From contig CACZFL010000016.1 in the NCBI GenBank assembly GCA_902780525.1, forward strand, positions 1 through 33,895: a stretch of 33,895 nucleotides of DNA. The letters are read 5' to 3'. This DNA comes from an uncultured bacterium. GTDB taxonomy: Bacteria; Cyanobacteriota; Vampirovibrionia; Gastranaerophilales; Gastranaerophilaceae. Positions within the stretch are counted from its first letter, which is position 1. Each line of letters starts with the position of its first letter. Position numbers and translations under genes: made by a program. The notes below the pieces were generated by a model, which was given only the letters and a program-made list of their open reading frames with translations, was not told the origin of the DNA and made no database searches. Positions 7,720 through 14,233 of this stretch are shown in pieces.

Positions 7720-8275
7720 AATTTTACTTCACGCCTGTTGTGGAATTTGTTCAGGGTATCCTATTTCTTTGCTAAAAGAGTTGGGGTATGAACCTGTAGT
7801 TTATTTTTGTAATCCCAATCTGGATACACAAGAAGAATTTGACAGGCGGCTTGAGGCTCAAAAAAATGTTTGTGAATTTCATAACGTTGAACTTATTGTG
7901 GAAGATTACAGACATCAGGATTTTTTATCGTATGTTTCCGGTCTAGAAAAAGAACCGGAAAAAGGAAAACGGTGTGATAAGTGTATTTTGCTTCGTTTAA
8001 GGCAGGCTTTTAATAAGGCAAAAGAACTCGGAATAAGCAAATTTACAACTTCTCTAGTAATAAGTCCGCATAAAAGCTTTGAAAAAATATCTGAGATAGG
8101 TAAGTCTGTTGCTGCAGAATATAACGATACTCCCCCGGAATATTTACCCCCGGAATATTTACCCCTGGATTTTAAGAAAAAAGACGGTTTTTTAAAGACA
8201 AATAAACTTTCTCGAGAGCTTGGAATATACAGGCAAAATTATTGCGGGTGCGAGTTTTCAAGACGAGCAGATTGA
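7697..8275 (+). CDS. queH: Epoxyqueuosine reductase QueH
   Basis: QueH reduces epoxyqueuosine to queuosine in tRNA and is the non-QueG form (former DUF208). I chose the ATG at 7697, 19 codons inside the longest frame, because the protein then starts MVQKNENKILLHACCGIC, as the family does, and GGAAGA lies just upstream. This gives 192 residues and a 23-bp overlap with the VKOR gene. Cluster and redox cysteines are visible: C14-C15 (HACCG), C93/C96 (CDKC) and the C-terminal C183/C185 (NYCGC), with TSLVISPHKS between. Residues about 147-156 contain a five-residue tandem duplication (PPEYL twice) just before the conserved LPLDFKKKDGF block. Confidence 0.93.
   Translation: MVQKNENKILLHACCGICSGYPISLLKELGYEPVVYFCNPNLDTQEEFDRRLEAQKNVCEFHNVELIVEDYRHQDFLSYVSGLEKEPEKGKRCDKCILLRLRQAFNKAKELGISKFTTSLVISPHKSFEKISEIGKSVAAEYNDTPPEYLPPEYLPLDFKKKDGFLKTNKLSRELGIYRQNYCGCEFSRRAD
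8132..8161 (+). repeat. Perfect 15-bp tandem duplication inside queH
   Basis: CCCCCGGAATATTTA occurs twice head to tail (8132-8146, 8147-8161), followed by a partial third copy. It adds five in-frame residues and keeps the frame open. Confidence 0.9.
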
Positions 8276-8284
8276 TTTTATGTT

Positions 8285-9430
8285 TTATATAATTGTGTTA
8301 TCTATGAGTGTTCTGTGCAATTTTACATTATGAACTCTAAGATAATCAATCCCCTTTTTTATTAACGGGTAAGATAAAGCGGCAGACATAGAATCTTTTA
8401 AATCGTTGTCATTTTCTTTTATTCCTAAAAGGCTTTTTCTTGAAATCCCTGCCATAATCGGACAGTTTAGAGAATAAAACTCCTCAATTCTGTCTAAAAG
8501 CTCGAAATTATGTTCTTTTAACTTGCCGAATCCGATTCCGATATCTGCAATAATATCTTCTATTCCCAGACTCTTTGCGTAGTCTATTTTGTTTTTTAAA
8601 CTTATATAGACTTCCTCAACAACATTAGTGTAAAACGGCTTGTCCTGCATATTTTCAGGAAGTCCTTTTGTGTGCTGCAGAATAACTCTGGCTTTGTATT
8701 TAGCCACAATATCTGCAATTTTTCTGTCATAATTAAATCCTGAAGTGTCATTTATAATATTTGCGCCATTATTTAATGCAAAATCCGCAACGTCAGAAGA
8801 ACGTGTATCAATACTTATCGGTGTTTTGATGTTTTCTTTCTGAATAAAATTTAATATTGGTTTTAGCCTTTCAATTTGTTCTTCGGCAGGAACAGCTTCA
8901 GAATATGGTCTTGTGCTTTCTGCTCCGATATCTATAATATCTGCTCCGTCTTCAATCATTTGTAAAAGATGCTCTTGGGCAGATGTGATTTTTTCTTTAC
9001 TTCCAAAGTACTTGCCGCCGTCTGAAAATGAGTCTGGGGTTATGTTTAAAACTCCTGCAAGTTTTGTTATAGCTAACCTCTGTGTTATAGATTGCTTGTA
9101 GATGTTTTCACCAATTTCTCCCAATTTAAAAGGCTGAAATTTTAGCTTTTCTGATATTTTTTTTATTTGTGAAATGCTTCCTCCCAAAATAGCATTTGAT
9201 AATTCAATATTTCCTCTGATAACTTCTTTATGTGTTGCGCAATCCGCACCTACGGATAGGGCGGTTTGTTTTATTATATTTGCCTGAGCAGGTGAAAGAT
9301 TATAAATTTTAAAATTTTTATATCTGAATTTATCTGAGGCTATAATACGGTATTCTTCATCAAAACCTATTTGCTGAAGCTCTGTTTGAATATTTTTGTT
9401 TTTAATTTCTTTAATAAAGACTTCCTGCAT
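8285..9430 (-). CDS. folP: Dihydropteroate synthase with N-terminal extension, 381 aa
   Basis: DHPS joins p-aminobenzoate to the pterin pyrophosphate in folate synthesis and is the sulfonamide target. The TIM-barrel part (about 120-381) carries AGVLNITPDSFSDGG, DIIDIGAESTRP, PISIDTRSS, IINDTSG, DIGIGFGK, AGISRKS and the final RVHN. Usual DHPS length is about 270-285. Here about 115 extra N-terminal residues (including LSPAQANIIKQTALSVGADCATH and a QPFKLGEI end) form the extension found in a subset of bacterial DHPS proteins. The gene stands alone, 9 bp from the end of queH, and its start looks leaderless (-10 six bases upstream). Confidence 0.95.
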   Translation of the reverse strand: MQEVFIKEIKNKNIQTELQQIGFDEEYRIIASDKFRYKNFKIYNLSPAQANIIKQTALSVGADCATHKEVIRGNIELSNAILGGSISQIKKISEKLKFQPFKLGEIGENIYKQSITQRLAITKLAGVLNITPDSFSDGGKYFGSKEKITSAQEHLLQMIEDGADIIDIGAESTRPYSEAVPAEEQIERLKPILNFIQKENIKTPISIDTRSSDVADFALNNGANIINDTSGFNYDRKIADIVAKYKARVILQHTKGLPENMQDKPFYTNVVEEVYISLKNKIDYAKSLGIEDIIADIGIGFGKLKEHNFELLDRIEEFYSLNCPIMAGISRKSLLGIKENDNDLKDSMSAALSYPLIKKGIDYLRVHNVKLHRTLIDNTII

Positions 9431-9436
9431 ACGACG

Positions 9437-9445
9437 ATTTTAACA
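9437..9445 (-). promoter_or_regulatory. Extended -10 of folP, leaderless spacing
   Basis: On the minus strand, TG-T-TAAAAT is followed by CGTCGT and then the folP ATG. Arrangement and spacing are the same as in front of the gene at 2714, and no Shine-Dalgarno is present. Confidence 0.6.
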
Positions 9446-9538
9446 TAAATATCAACTACATCATATAGAGGATAAAGTTAGTATATTTGTAAAGATTTTA
9501 CAGAATATTCCGATAAAGAGAATGTTAAGGAAATATAC

Positions 9539-9844
9539 ATGTCACATCAATATAGTACCCCTATCACCGCATTGCCTGCGGGTGATATATTAATACCAAA
9601 TACCACAAACCCTAATCAGGCAGTAGAATATATAAACTCATACATCGATAAAACAAAGTGTGAAGAGTTTTCTGTTGATATATCGTTTTTTAATCTTATT
9701 GATGCCTGCCATGTTTCTACAATGTGTTCAACAAAGCATTTTATAAAATACCCCGAGGGCAAAATTAATTGGCTTGTATCGTCAGAGCTTGTAAAAAGTT
9801 TTTCTAAGGATATGCTGTTAGGAAATAGTGAATATTATTGCTAA
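9539..9844 (+). CDS. Hypothetical protein, 101 aa
   Basis: No family is recognised. The soluble product has an N-terminal flexible part (MSHQYSTPITALPAGDI), a helix around 27-38, and a compact C-terminal part with a hydrophobic strand and a cysteine-containing helix (DISFFNLIDACHVSTMCSTKHF, about 47-68) followed by KINWLVSSELVKSF. The strand-helix-strand order resembles small Rossmann-like or STAS-like proteins, but this is only a shape resemblance. AAGGAAA lies eight bases before the ATG. A single-gene unit is implied by the terminator directly downstream. Confidence 0.7.
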   Translation: MSHQYSTPITALPAGDILIPNTTNPNQAVEYINSYIDKTKCEEFSVDISFFNLIDACHVSTMCSTKHFIKYPEGKINWLVSSELVKSFSKDMLLGNSEYYC

Positions 9845-9861
9845 AACGGATTTAACATAAT

Positions 9862-9893
9862 AAAAAGCCCTGAATAAATTCAGGACTTTTTAT
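9862..9893. terminator. Bidirectional terminator between the 9539 gene and the prohibitin-like gene
   Basis: AAAAAGCCCTGAA (9862-9874) pairs with TTCAGGACTTTTT (9879-9891), with one mismatch. The A-tract on one side and the T-tract on the other let it serve both converging genes. Confidence 0.85.
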
Positions 9894-9909
9894 TACTGAT
9901 AATTTAAAA

Positions 9910-10701
9910 TTATTTTGTCGGACTGACGTTTATAAACGGAACAGATCCTCCAAGCATGTATTGTGGCATTTTGCCGTCCCACTTTTGTACAGCTTCGTAT
10001 TGTACAAGAGATTTGTTTTGGCTTAGTGCCTGAGCTCTTATTGCCATAGAGCGAGCTTCTGCTTCTGCAGCAATTACTTTTTGTCTTGCTTCTTCCTGAA
10101 CCTGAACTGTTTTATTTTTTGCTTTTAATGCTTCCTGTTCGGCAGTTACTTTGCTTTCGATAGCCCTTTCAAATACGTCTGAATAATTTATTCCTGTCAT
10201 CTGAAAATCAGTTACATTTATATAATTGTCTTTTAGCTGAGTCTGAAGTTTAATTAAAATCTCGCCGGTAGCTTTTTCTCTGTTTGCAATCAAATCCTGA
10301 GCGTTCCATTTACCTATGATATCTTTTATCGTACCTTCTACGACAGGGTTAATAATTTTTGATTCAAAATCCAGACCTACTTCCTGAAACAGCTTGTTAA
10401 CCGATTCCGGCTGTACGTTGTAGTTGATAACATATGTAATTCTTGCTTGTTGTATATCTTTTGTATAAACAGAGGTGGTAAATTGTTTAATTTGAGTCTT
10501 GACATCCATAGTTCTGAATTTTTGTATAAACGGGAATATTGTATGTAAGCCTTCTCCATAGCTTTCAGGTTGTACGTGTCCCAAATTAATCTTGATTCCT
10601 CTTTCGCCCGGACCTACCATTACAAACGGATTGCATAGTACCAAAAAGGATACAAGCAAACACAGAACAATAACGGGCATTCCTAAATACTTTTTGTCCA
10701 T
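9910..10701 (-). CDS. Prohibitin-like SPFH protein, 263 aa
   Basis: This is a prohibitin/HflC-type SPFH protein. A signal-anchor membrane helix (about 8-27) is followed by VMVGPGERGIKINLG, GEGLHTIFPFIQKFRTMDVKTQ and VTYVINYNVQPE, then the helical arm with IIGKWNAQDLIANREKATGEI and a long charged coiled coil (EEARQKVIAAEAEARSMAIRAQ). The C terminus (KWDGKMPQYMLGGSVPFINV) matches cyanobacterial-style prohibitins. It is smaller than, and separate from, the stomatin-type gene at 1661. GAAAGGGAAAAA precedes the ATG. It follows a small two-helix membrane protein by 17 bp in the same operon. The likely role is assembly of a membrane scaffold that protects or presents membrane proteins to proteases; the client is unknown. 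Confidence 0.9.
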   Translation of the reverse strand: MDKKYLGMPVIVLCLLVSFLVLCNPFVMVGPGERGIKINLGHVQPESYGEGLHTIFPFIQKFRTMDVKTQIKQFTTSVYTKDIQQARITYVINYNVQPESVNKLFQEVGLDFESKIINPVVEGTIKDIIGKWNAQDLIANREKATGEILIKLQTQLKDNYINVTDFQMTGINYSDVFERAIESKVTAEQEALKAKNKTVQVQEEARQKVIAAEAEARSMAIRAQALSQNKSLVQYEAVQKWDGKMPQYMLGGSVPFINVSPTK

Positions 10702-10718
10702 TTTTTCCCTTTCTTATA

Positions 10719-10910
10719 TTATTTAAGACCAATTAATGCAAGTGCAATATATAGTGCGGCAACAAAAAATATAAAACCTCCTGTTAAATACATAATTTGT
10801 TTGCCGTATTTCTGATACAAATTTTCTCCTGTTATTGCACTCCCTGTTAATATACATAAATTTACAAGTATTATAAGTGCTAATAAAAGCATTAAAACTC
10901 TTATAATCAT
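10719..10910 (-). CDS. Small two-helix membrane protein, 63 aa
   Basis: The product has two predicted membrane helices (about 3-24 and 38-61) joined by a short polar loop (ENLYQKYGKQ), giving a hairpin. No family is recognised. GAGAGGA lies six bases before the ATG. A second frame covering the same DNA begins only with TTG and has no ribosome site, so it is a shadow. It heads the operon with the prohibitin-like gene and may be its small membrane partner, in the way NfeD accompanies stomatins. That role is inference from position alone. Confidence 0.75.
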   Translation of the reverse strand: MIIRVLMLLLALIILVNLCILTGSAITGENLYQKYGKQIMYLTGGFIFFVAALYIALALIGLK

Positions 10911-10946
10911 ACAAAGTCCTCTCTCAGAATTATTATAATTTATATA

Positions 10947-10960
10947 ATATCAATTGATAT
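10947..10960. promoter_or_regulatory. 14-bp perfect palindrome upstream of the prohibitin-like operon
   Basis: ATATCAATTGATAT lies 9 bp upstream of the minus-strand TATAAT (10937-10932) of this operon. It could be an operator for a dimeric regulator, but AT-rich palindromes of this size also arise by chance. Confidence 0.35.
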
Positions 10961-10977
10961 CATACGGAAAAAGTATT

Positions 10978-11841
10978 TTATTTCTGATTGAGTTTTCTGC
11001 TGATATTATTACCATATAATCCGAATAATTGGGCTAATTGTTCATTTGCTGTTTTTTGTTGTTTTACAAAGCTGTTATATTTTTTAAAACTCATTATTAA
11101 ATCTGTACTGACAAATTTGACGAAGTGATTTTTTACAATACGTATTTTCCTGTCGGATAAAAGAGCCATAATCCAGGACCATATGTCCCAGGAAGTGTTT
11201 ATTTTTTTCTTATAAATATCTTCCCTTGATACTTCCCTAGTAAAGCAATTCGGGGGGTATAAAACACCGCCAGTCTGCACAGGAAAGTACTTATAACTTG
11301 CTTTTTCTGTATATGCAAACTTATTCCACTCGCAAATGGGAGTCTTTTTGTCCTGCTTTTCCGATATTTTAACTGCTGAATGAACGTGTATGTCATTTGG
11401 ATTTGAAATGTATGACAGATAAAGTTTTCCAAGCCAGTTTTTCGGATAATAAATGTTCTCGTCTGCTGTTACTATGATACTGTCTTTGAACTCATTTAAA
11501 GCATAAATTATTTTTGTGTAAGAAGCTTTGTCTTCAACAAAACGAATATCCAGTCCGTTTTTTACAAACTTTGTTACCGAATACGGCAGGTCCGAAAGTT
11601 CGTATTCATTGCTTATCCACAAAAGTATGTTGTCAGGTTTAACTTTTTGATTGAAAATAGAATATAAAGTATATTCAAGATTATCAAAACTTTCTTCTTC
11701 TGCGCTTAATGATACAACAATCTTTGTTTCCCGTTTAAGCCGATTTATGTCCGGAACATAAGTTATGAACGGAAGAATTAGGCGCAAAAACGGGCTGTAC
11801 ATTCTGTATCGGCATATGAATTGAAGAAGGTTTTTAAGCAT
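10978..11841 (-). CDS. Probable GT-A type glycosyltransferase, 287 aa
   Basis: This resembles the polysaccharide glycosyltransferases that begin VSLTSYPKR. Here the strand is KIVVSLSAEEESFDNLEYTLYSIFNQKVKPDNILLWIS (about 40-76). A later acidic motif, SIIVTADENIYYPKNWL (about 120-137), sits where the metal-binding DxD/DDD of GT-A folds lies. GGVLYPPNCF (about 192-201) fits the acceptor or catalytic region, and the tail WDIWSWIMALLSDRKIRIVK is also family-like. The N terminus is basic and amphipathic (membrane association possible). It overlaps the end of cca by eight bases and is last in the TerC-cca-GT operon. The sugar and acceptor cannot be told from sequence. Confidence 0.72.
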   Translation of the reverse strand: MLKNLLQFICRYRMYSPFLRLILPFITYVPDINRLKRETKIVVSLSAEEESFDNLEYTLYSIFNQKVKPDNILLWISNEYELSDLPYSVTKFVKNGLDIRFVEDKASYTKIIYALNEFKDSIIVTADENIYYPKNWLGKLYLSYISNPNDIHVHSAVKISEKQDKKTPICEWNKFAYTEKASYKYFPVQTGGVLYPPNCFTREVSREDIYKKKINTSWDIWSWIMALLSDRKIRIVKNHFVKFVSTDLIMSFKKYNSFVKQQKTANEQLAQLFGLYGNNISRKLNQK

Positions 11842-12712
11842 TGTCCAGCAACCTCCTTAAAACTATACTTTCCTGCGGGGTGTTGTTTACAGGATCTTGT
11901 TGTTTAAGACGTTCAACCCATTCTAAAATACGTTTTTCTGCTTTTTGAGGGTATATTTTATTAATATCAAAGCCCGAATATACAAAAGGTATTATGTAAA
12001 ACAACCACACGTAGTCAGTTGATATTGAATTTACTGCATTTTGTATATCAATTCCGCACAAATCAGGAGCTTTAACATTACTGCCAAGCAATTTGTATAT
12101 TTTCTGTTCTTTAAATTTATCATACGCTTCCGCGCTATTTAAGTTAAATGTTTCAATAAGCTCTTTTCTTATTCTGTGATAACTCATATCATAATTTATG
12201 TTATCCAGATATTCGTCTTGTAATAATTTTGTATCATTACTAAGTTCAAATCCGAATCTTACAGAAAACTTCAAGCCGCGTATAATTCTTGTCGGGTCAT
12301 CAATAAAGCTGTCTTTATGCAGAATTCTTAGTGTTTTGTTTTTAATATTCTCTGCACCGTTAAAATAATCAATAATTTCTCCGTCAGTTGTTCTTTTTGC
12401 CATAGCATTAATTGTAAAATCTCTGCGCTTTAAATCTTCTTTTAGAGAGCAGCCGATATTTTCGACTTTAGGTAAATGCCCTTTTCTCGGATAAGTTTCT
12501 GTCCTTGTTGAAGCAATATCAATTTCTCCCGATTCTGACAAAATTCTTACTGTTCCAAAGTCAGGATTTATTTTAATGATATTCAGTCCTTTTTTCTGAG
12601 CGTATTCGATTGCATTTCCTTCATAACAATAATCTGTATCAATGCTTGGAACATTTAAAAATTCGTCCCTTACAATACCGCCTATGTAATATAAATTATC
12701 ATCCTTCAGCAT
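11834..12712 (-). CDS. cca: CCA tRNA nucleotidyltransferase / poly(A) polymerase family, class II
   Basis: The head domain has the class II nucleotidyltransferase signature IGGIVRDEFLNVPSIDTDYCYEG (about 10-32, with the DxD metal site at D25/D27). It continues with FGTVRI and DIASTRTETY, the RRDFTINAMA motif (about 96-105), IIDYFNGAENIKNKTLRIL and FIDDPTRIIRGLKFSVRFGF (neck domain), then YHRIRKELIETF. At 292 residues it is shorter than many family members and has no C-terminal HD domain. Whether it adds the whole CCA, or only part of it with another enzyme doing the rest, cannot be told from this sequence. TerC lies one base upstream. CAAGG precedes the ATG. Confidence 0.88.
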   Translation of the reverse strand: MLKDDNLYYIGGIVRDEFLNVPSIDTDYCYEGNAIEYAQKKGLNIIKINPDFGTVRILSESGEIDIASTRTETYPRKGHLPKVENIGCSLKEDLKRRDFTINAMAKRTTDGEIIDYFNGAENIKNKTLRILHKDSFIDDPTRIIRGLKFSVRFGFELSNDTKLLQDEYLDNINYDMSYHRIRKELIETFNLNSAEAYDKFKEQKIYKLLGSNVKAPDLCGIDIQNAVNSISTDYVWLFYIIPFVYSGFDINKIYPQKAEKRILEWVERLKQQDPVNNTPQESIVLRRLLDNA

Positions 12713-12713
12713 T

Positions 12714-13751
12714 TTATACCTTGTTTTTCCTGTTATGAATAATTGACGATACTAGTGCACTTAAAATAAACACCAAACCCAGAAGCCCTGTTACGACTTC
12801 AGGTACTTCTACCATAGTTGATACGAACATGAGTATCGCAAGTGTACCTATAGCCCAGTGCGCACCGTGTTCTAAATATAAAAATTGATCCAGAGTTTTC
12901 TTTTCAACAAGCATAATTGTAAGTGAACGAACAAACATAGCACCGATAAACAGCCCTATTGTAATTATAATTATGTCACGACTTAGTGCAAAAGCACCTA
13001 ACACGCCGTCTAAAGAAAAAGACGCATCAATTAGTTCTAAGTATAAAAACCCGACCAAACCGGAACATTTAACTGCATTTGCACACTCTTTCATTCGTTC
13101 TTCCTGTCTTTTTTCAAGCCATTCAGCAAGCCCATCGATGGCGAGATATGTAAAAATACCGGCTATTCCGGACATCAAAACGGAAAGACGTATTTGCACA
13201 GGTAATATATTTAAAAATATTCCTATTATGAGTAATGTTGTTAAAGTGCATACTCCTCTGAAAGAATGTAGTCTTTGCAGTCGTAGTTCAATCGGTTTCA
13301 GCCAGTGGATATCTTTGTCACGTTCCGTGAAATAATCCATAAACAGCATCAGAAGGAAAGCTCCGCCAAATGTTACGATTGGAGCGTGTGTAAGTTCAAG
13401 ATAGTGAGCATACTGATTTACGTTGTTTAATGCCATATCAAGAACAGATAAAATATTTAATCTTGCAAATATTGATACTACCAGAAGCGGAAATAAAAAA
13501 CGCATACCAAATACTGCAATTAAAATACCCCAGGTAATAAATCTGTGACGCCACTTAGGAGACATTCCTTCAAGTTTCATTGCGTTAACAACTGCATTGT
13601 CAAAGGACAAGCTGATTTCCAAAATAGCAAGCACCATTGCAATAAATACACAGGTTAACCCGGTACCGCCATGGACGTGTTCCCCCCAAAGGTACGCTGC
13701 CATTATACCGCATATCGTAACAATTATTGAACCTGTAAAATAGTGAATCAT
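12714..13751 (-). CDS. TerC-family (DUF475) integral membrane protein, 345 aa
   Basis: This is a polytopic TerC-type protein with about nine hydrophobic helices. The two characteristic acidic membrane motifs are present: AMVLAILEISLSFDNAVVNA (near residues 38-57) and YLELIDASFSLDGVLGAFALS (near 240-260), the E-x-x-L-S-x-D-N/G type signature. The family is linked to metal-ion export or metal loading of secreted proteins, and some members to tellurite resistance; the substrate here is unknown. I moved the start from the longest frame (13769) to the ATG at 13751 because AGGAGG sits five bases before it. A TATAAT at 13784-13779 then gives a short leader that includes the ribosome site. First gene of the TerC-cca-GT operon. 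Confidence 0.88.
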   Translation of the reverse strand: MIHYFTGSIIVTICGIMAAYLWGEHVHGGTGLTCVFIAMVLAILEISLSFDNAVVNAMKLEGMSPKWRHRFITWGILIAVFGMRFLFPLLVVSIFARLNILSVLDMALNNVNQYAHYLELTHAPIVTFGGAFLLMLFMDYFTERDKDIHWLKPIELRLQRLHSFRGVCTLTTLLIIGIFLNILPVQIRLSVLMSGIAGIFTYLAIDGLAEWLEKRQEERMKECANAVKCSGLVGFLYLELIDASFSLDGVLGAFALSRDIIIITIGLFIGAMFVRSLTIMLVEKKTLDQFLYLEHGAHWAIGTLAILMFVSTMVEVPEVVTGLLGLVFILSALVSSIIHNRKNKV

Positions 13752-13845
13752 TAGCCCTCCTGACTTCATAAAAATTATATTATAACCGCACTAAAGAGTA
13801 AATAAGCGATAATAAAAGTATGAACAAAAGAGGGGGCAATTCACT

Positions 13846-13875
13846 CAAAAAATCTCACCCTGACATTATTCAGGG
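13846..13875 (-). terminator. Terminator after the glycine-zipper gene
   Basis: On the minus strand, CCCTGA and TCAGGG enclose a six-base loop (13875-13858). After TGAG-type spacing comes a run of six Ts (13852-13847). It follows the gene that ends at 13911. Confidence 0.6.
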
Positions 13876-13910
13876 CAGAATAAAAATTTTTGCTTTATTT
13901 TCGGGAATAA

Positions 13911-14198
13911 CTATTTCTTTTCCTTGTCGTTATTTTCCGGCTGTGCTTTATCAATAATATGTCCGCCAATAGCTCCGATTCCGCCGCATAAAGCACCATA
14001 AGCCAATGTAGGTATTAATGATATCCCGCCTGTCATAATTGCAATACCGCCAAGTGCACCAAGAGTTCCCAGCCCTGCACAAACCCCACCAAAAAACTTT
14101 GCAGTATCGTGTTTTCCGTTGAAATTAATTTGTGATTTTGTTTTTAATGGTTTTACTTTCGAAATCCCGCAGTTTACACTAATTGGATTAATATACAT
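13911..14198 (-). CDS. Small glycine-zipper membrane protein, 95 aa
   Basis: The start is set at 14198, not the longer 14246 frame, because AAGGAG lies five bases before this ATG. The N-terminal 30 residues are polar and end in INFNGKH. Residues about 35-80 are glycine-rich and hydrophobic (GGVCAGLGTLGALGGIAIMTGG and GALCGGIGAIGGHII), with GxxxG-type spacing that would let two membrane helices pack closely. The tail is charged (QPENNDKEKK). No family is recognised beyond a glycine-zipper pattern. It is divergent from the 772-residue low-complexity gene with 35 bp between starts. Both proteins share a short F-x-G-K-like N-terminal motif (see findings). Confidence 0.75.
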   Translation of the reverse strand: MYINPISVNCGISKVKPLKTKSQINFNGKHDTAKFFGGVCAGLGTLGALGGIAIMTGGISLIPTLAYGALCGGIGAIGGHIIDKAQPENNDKEKK

Positions 14199-14218
14199 AC
14201 ACACTCCTTGTGGCATCA

Positions 14219-14227
14219 TGATAACAA
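14219..14227 (+). promoter_or_regulatory. Possible extended -10, leaderless spacing, for the 772-aa gene
   Basis: TG-A-TAACAA is followed by six bases and then the ATG at 14234. The hexamer is a weaker match than the others of this type, but spacing and TGn agree. Confidence 0.4.
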
Positions 14228-14233
14228 TAAAAC

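Noticed and set aside
13820..13957. A 45-codon plus-strand ORF (MNKRGGNSLKKSHPDIIQ...) with GATAAT six bases before its ATG, like the leaderless genes
   Set aside because: It reads through the minus-strand terminator at 13846-13875 and its last 15 codons are antisense to the glycine-zipper gene. There is no ribosome site and no TGn, so chance is likelier. It would deserve a conservation check.
13911..14198. The glycine-rich GxxxG protein as a class II bacteriocin precursor
   Set aside because: The FFGG sequence could mimic a double-glycine leader end, but no immunity gene, peptidase-ABC exporter or pheromone system is nearby, and the charged tail is unlike a bacteriocin.
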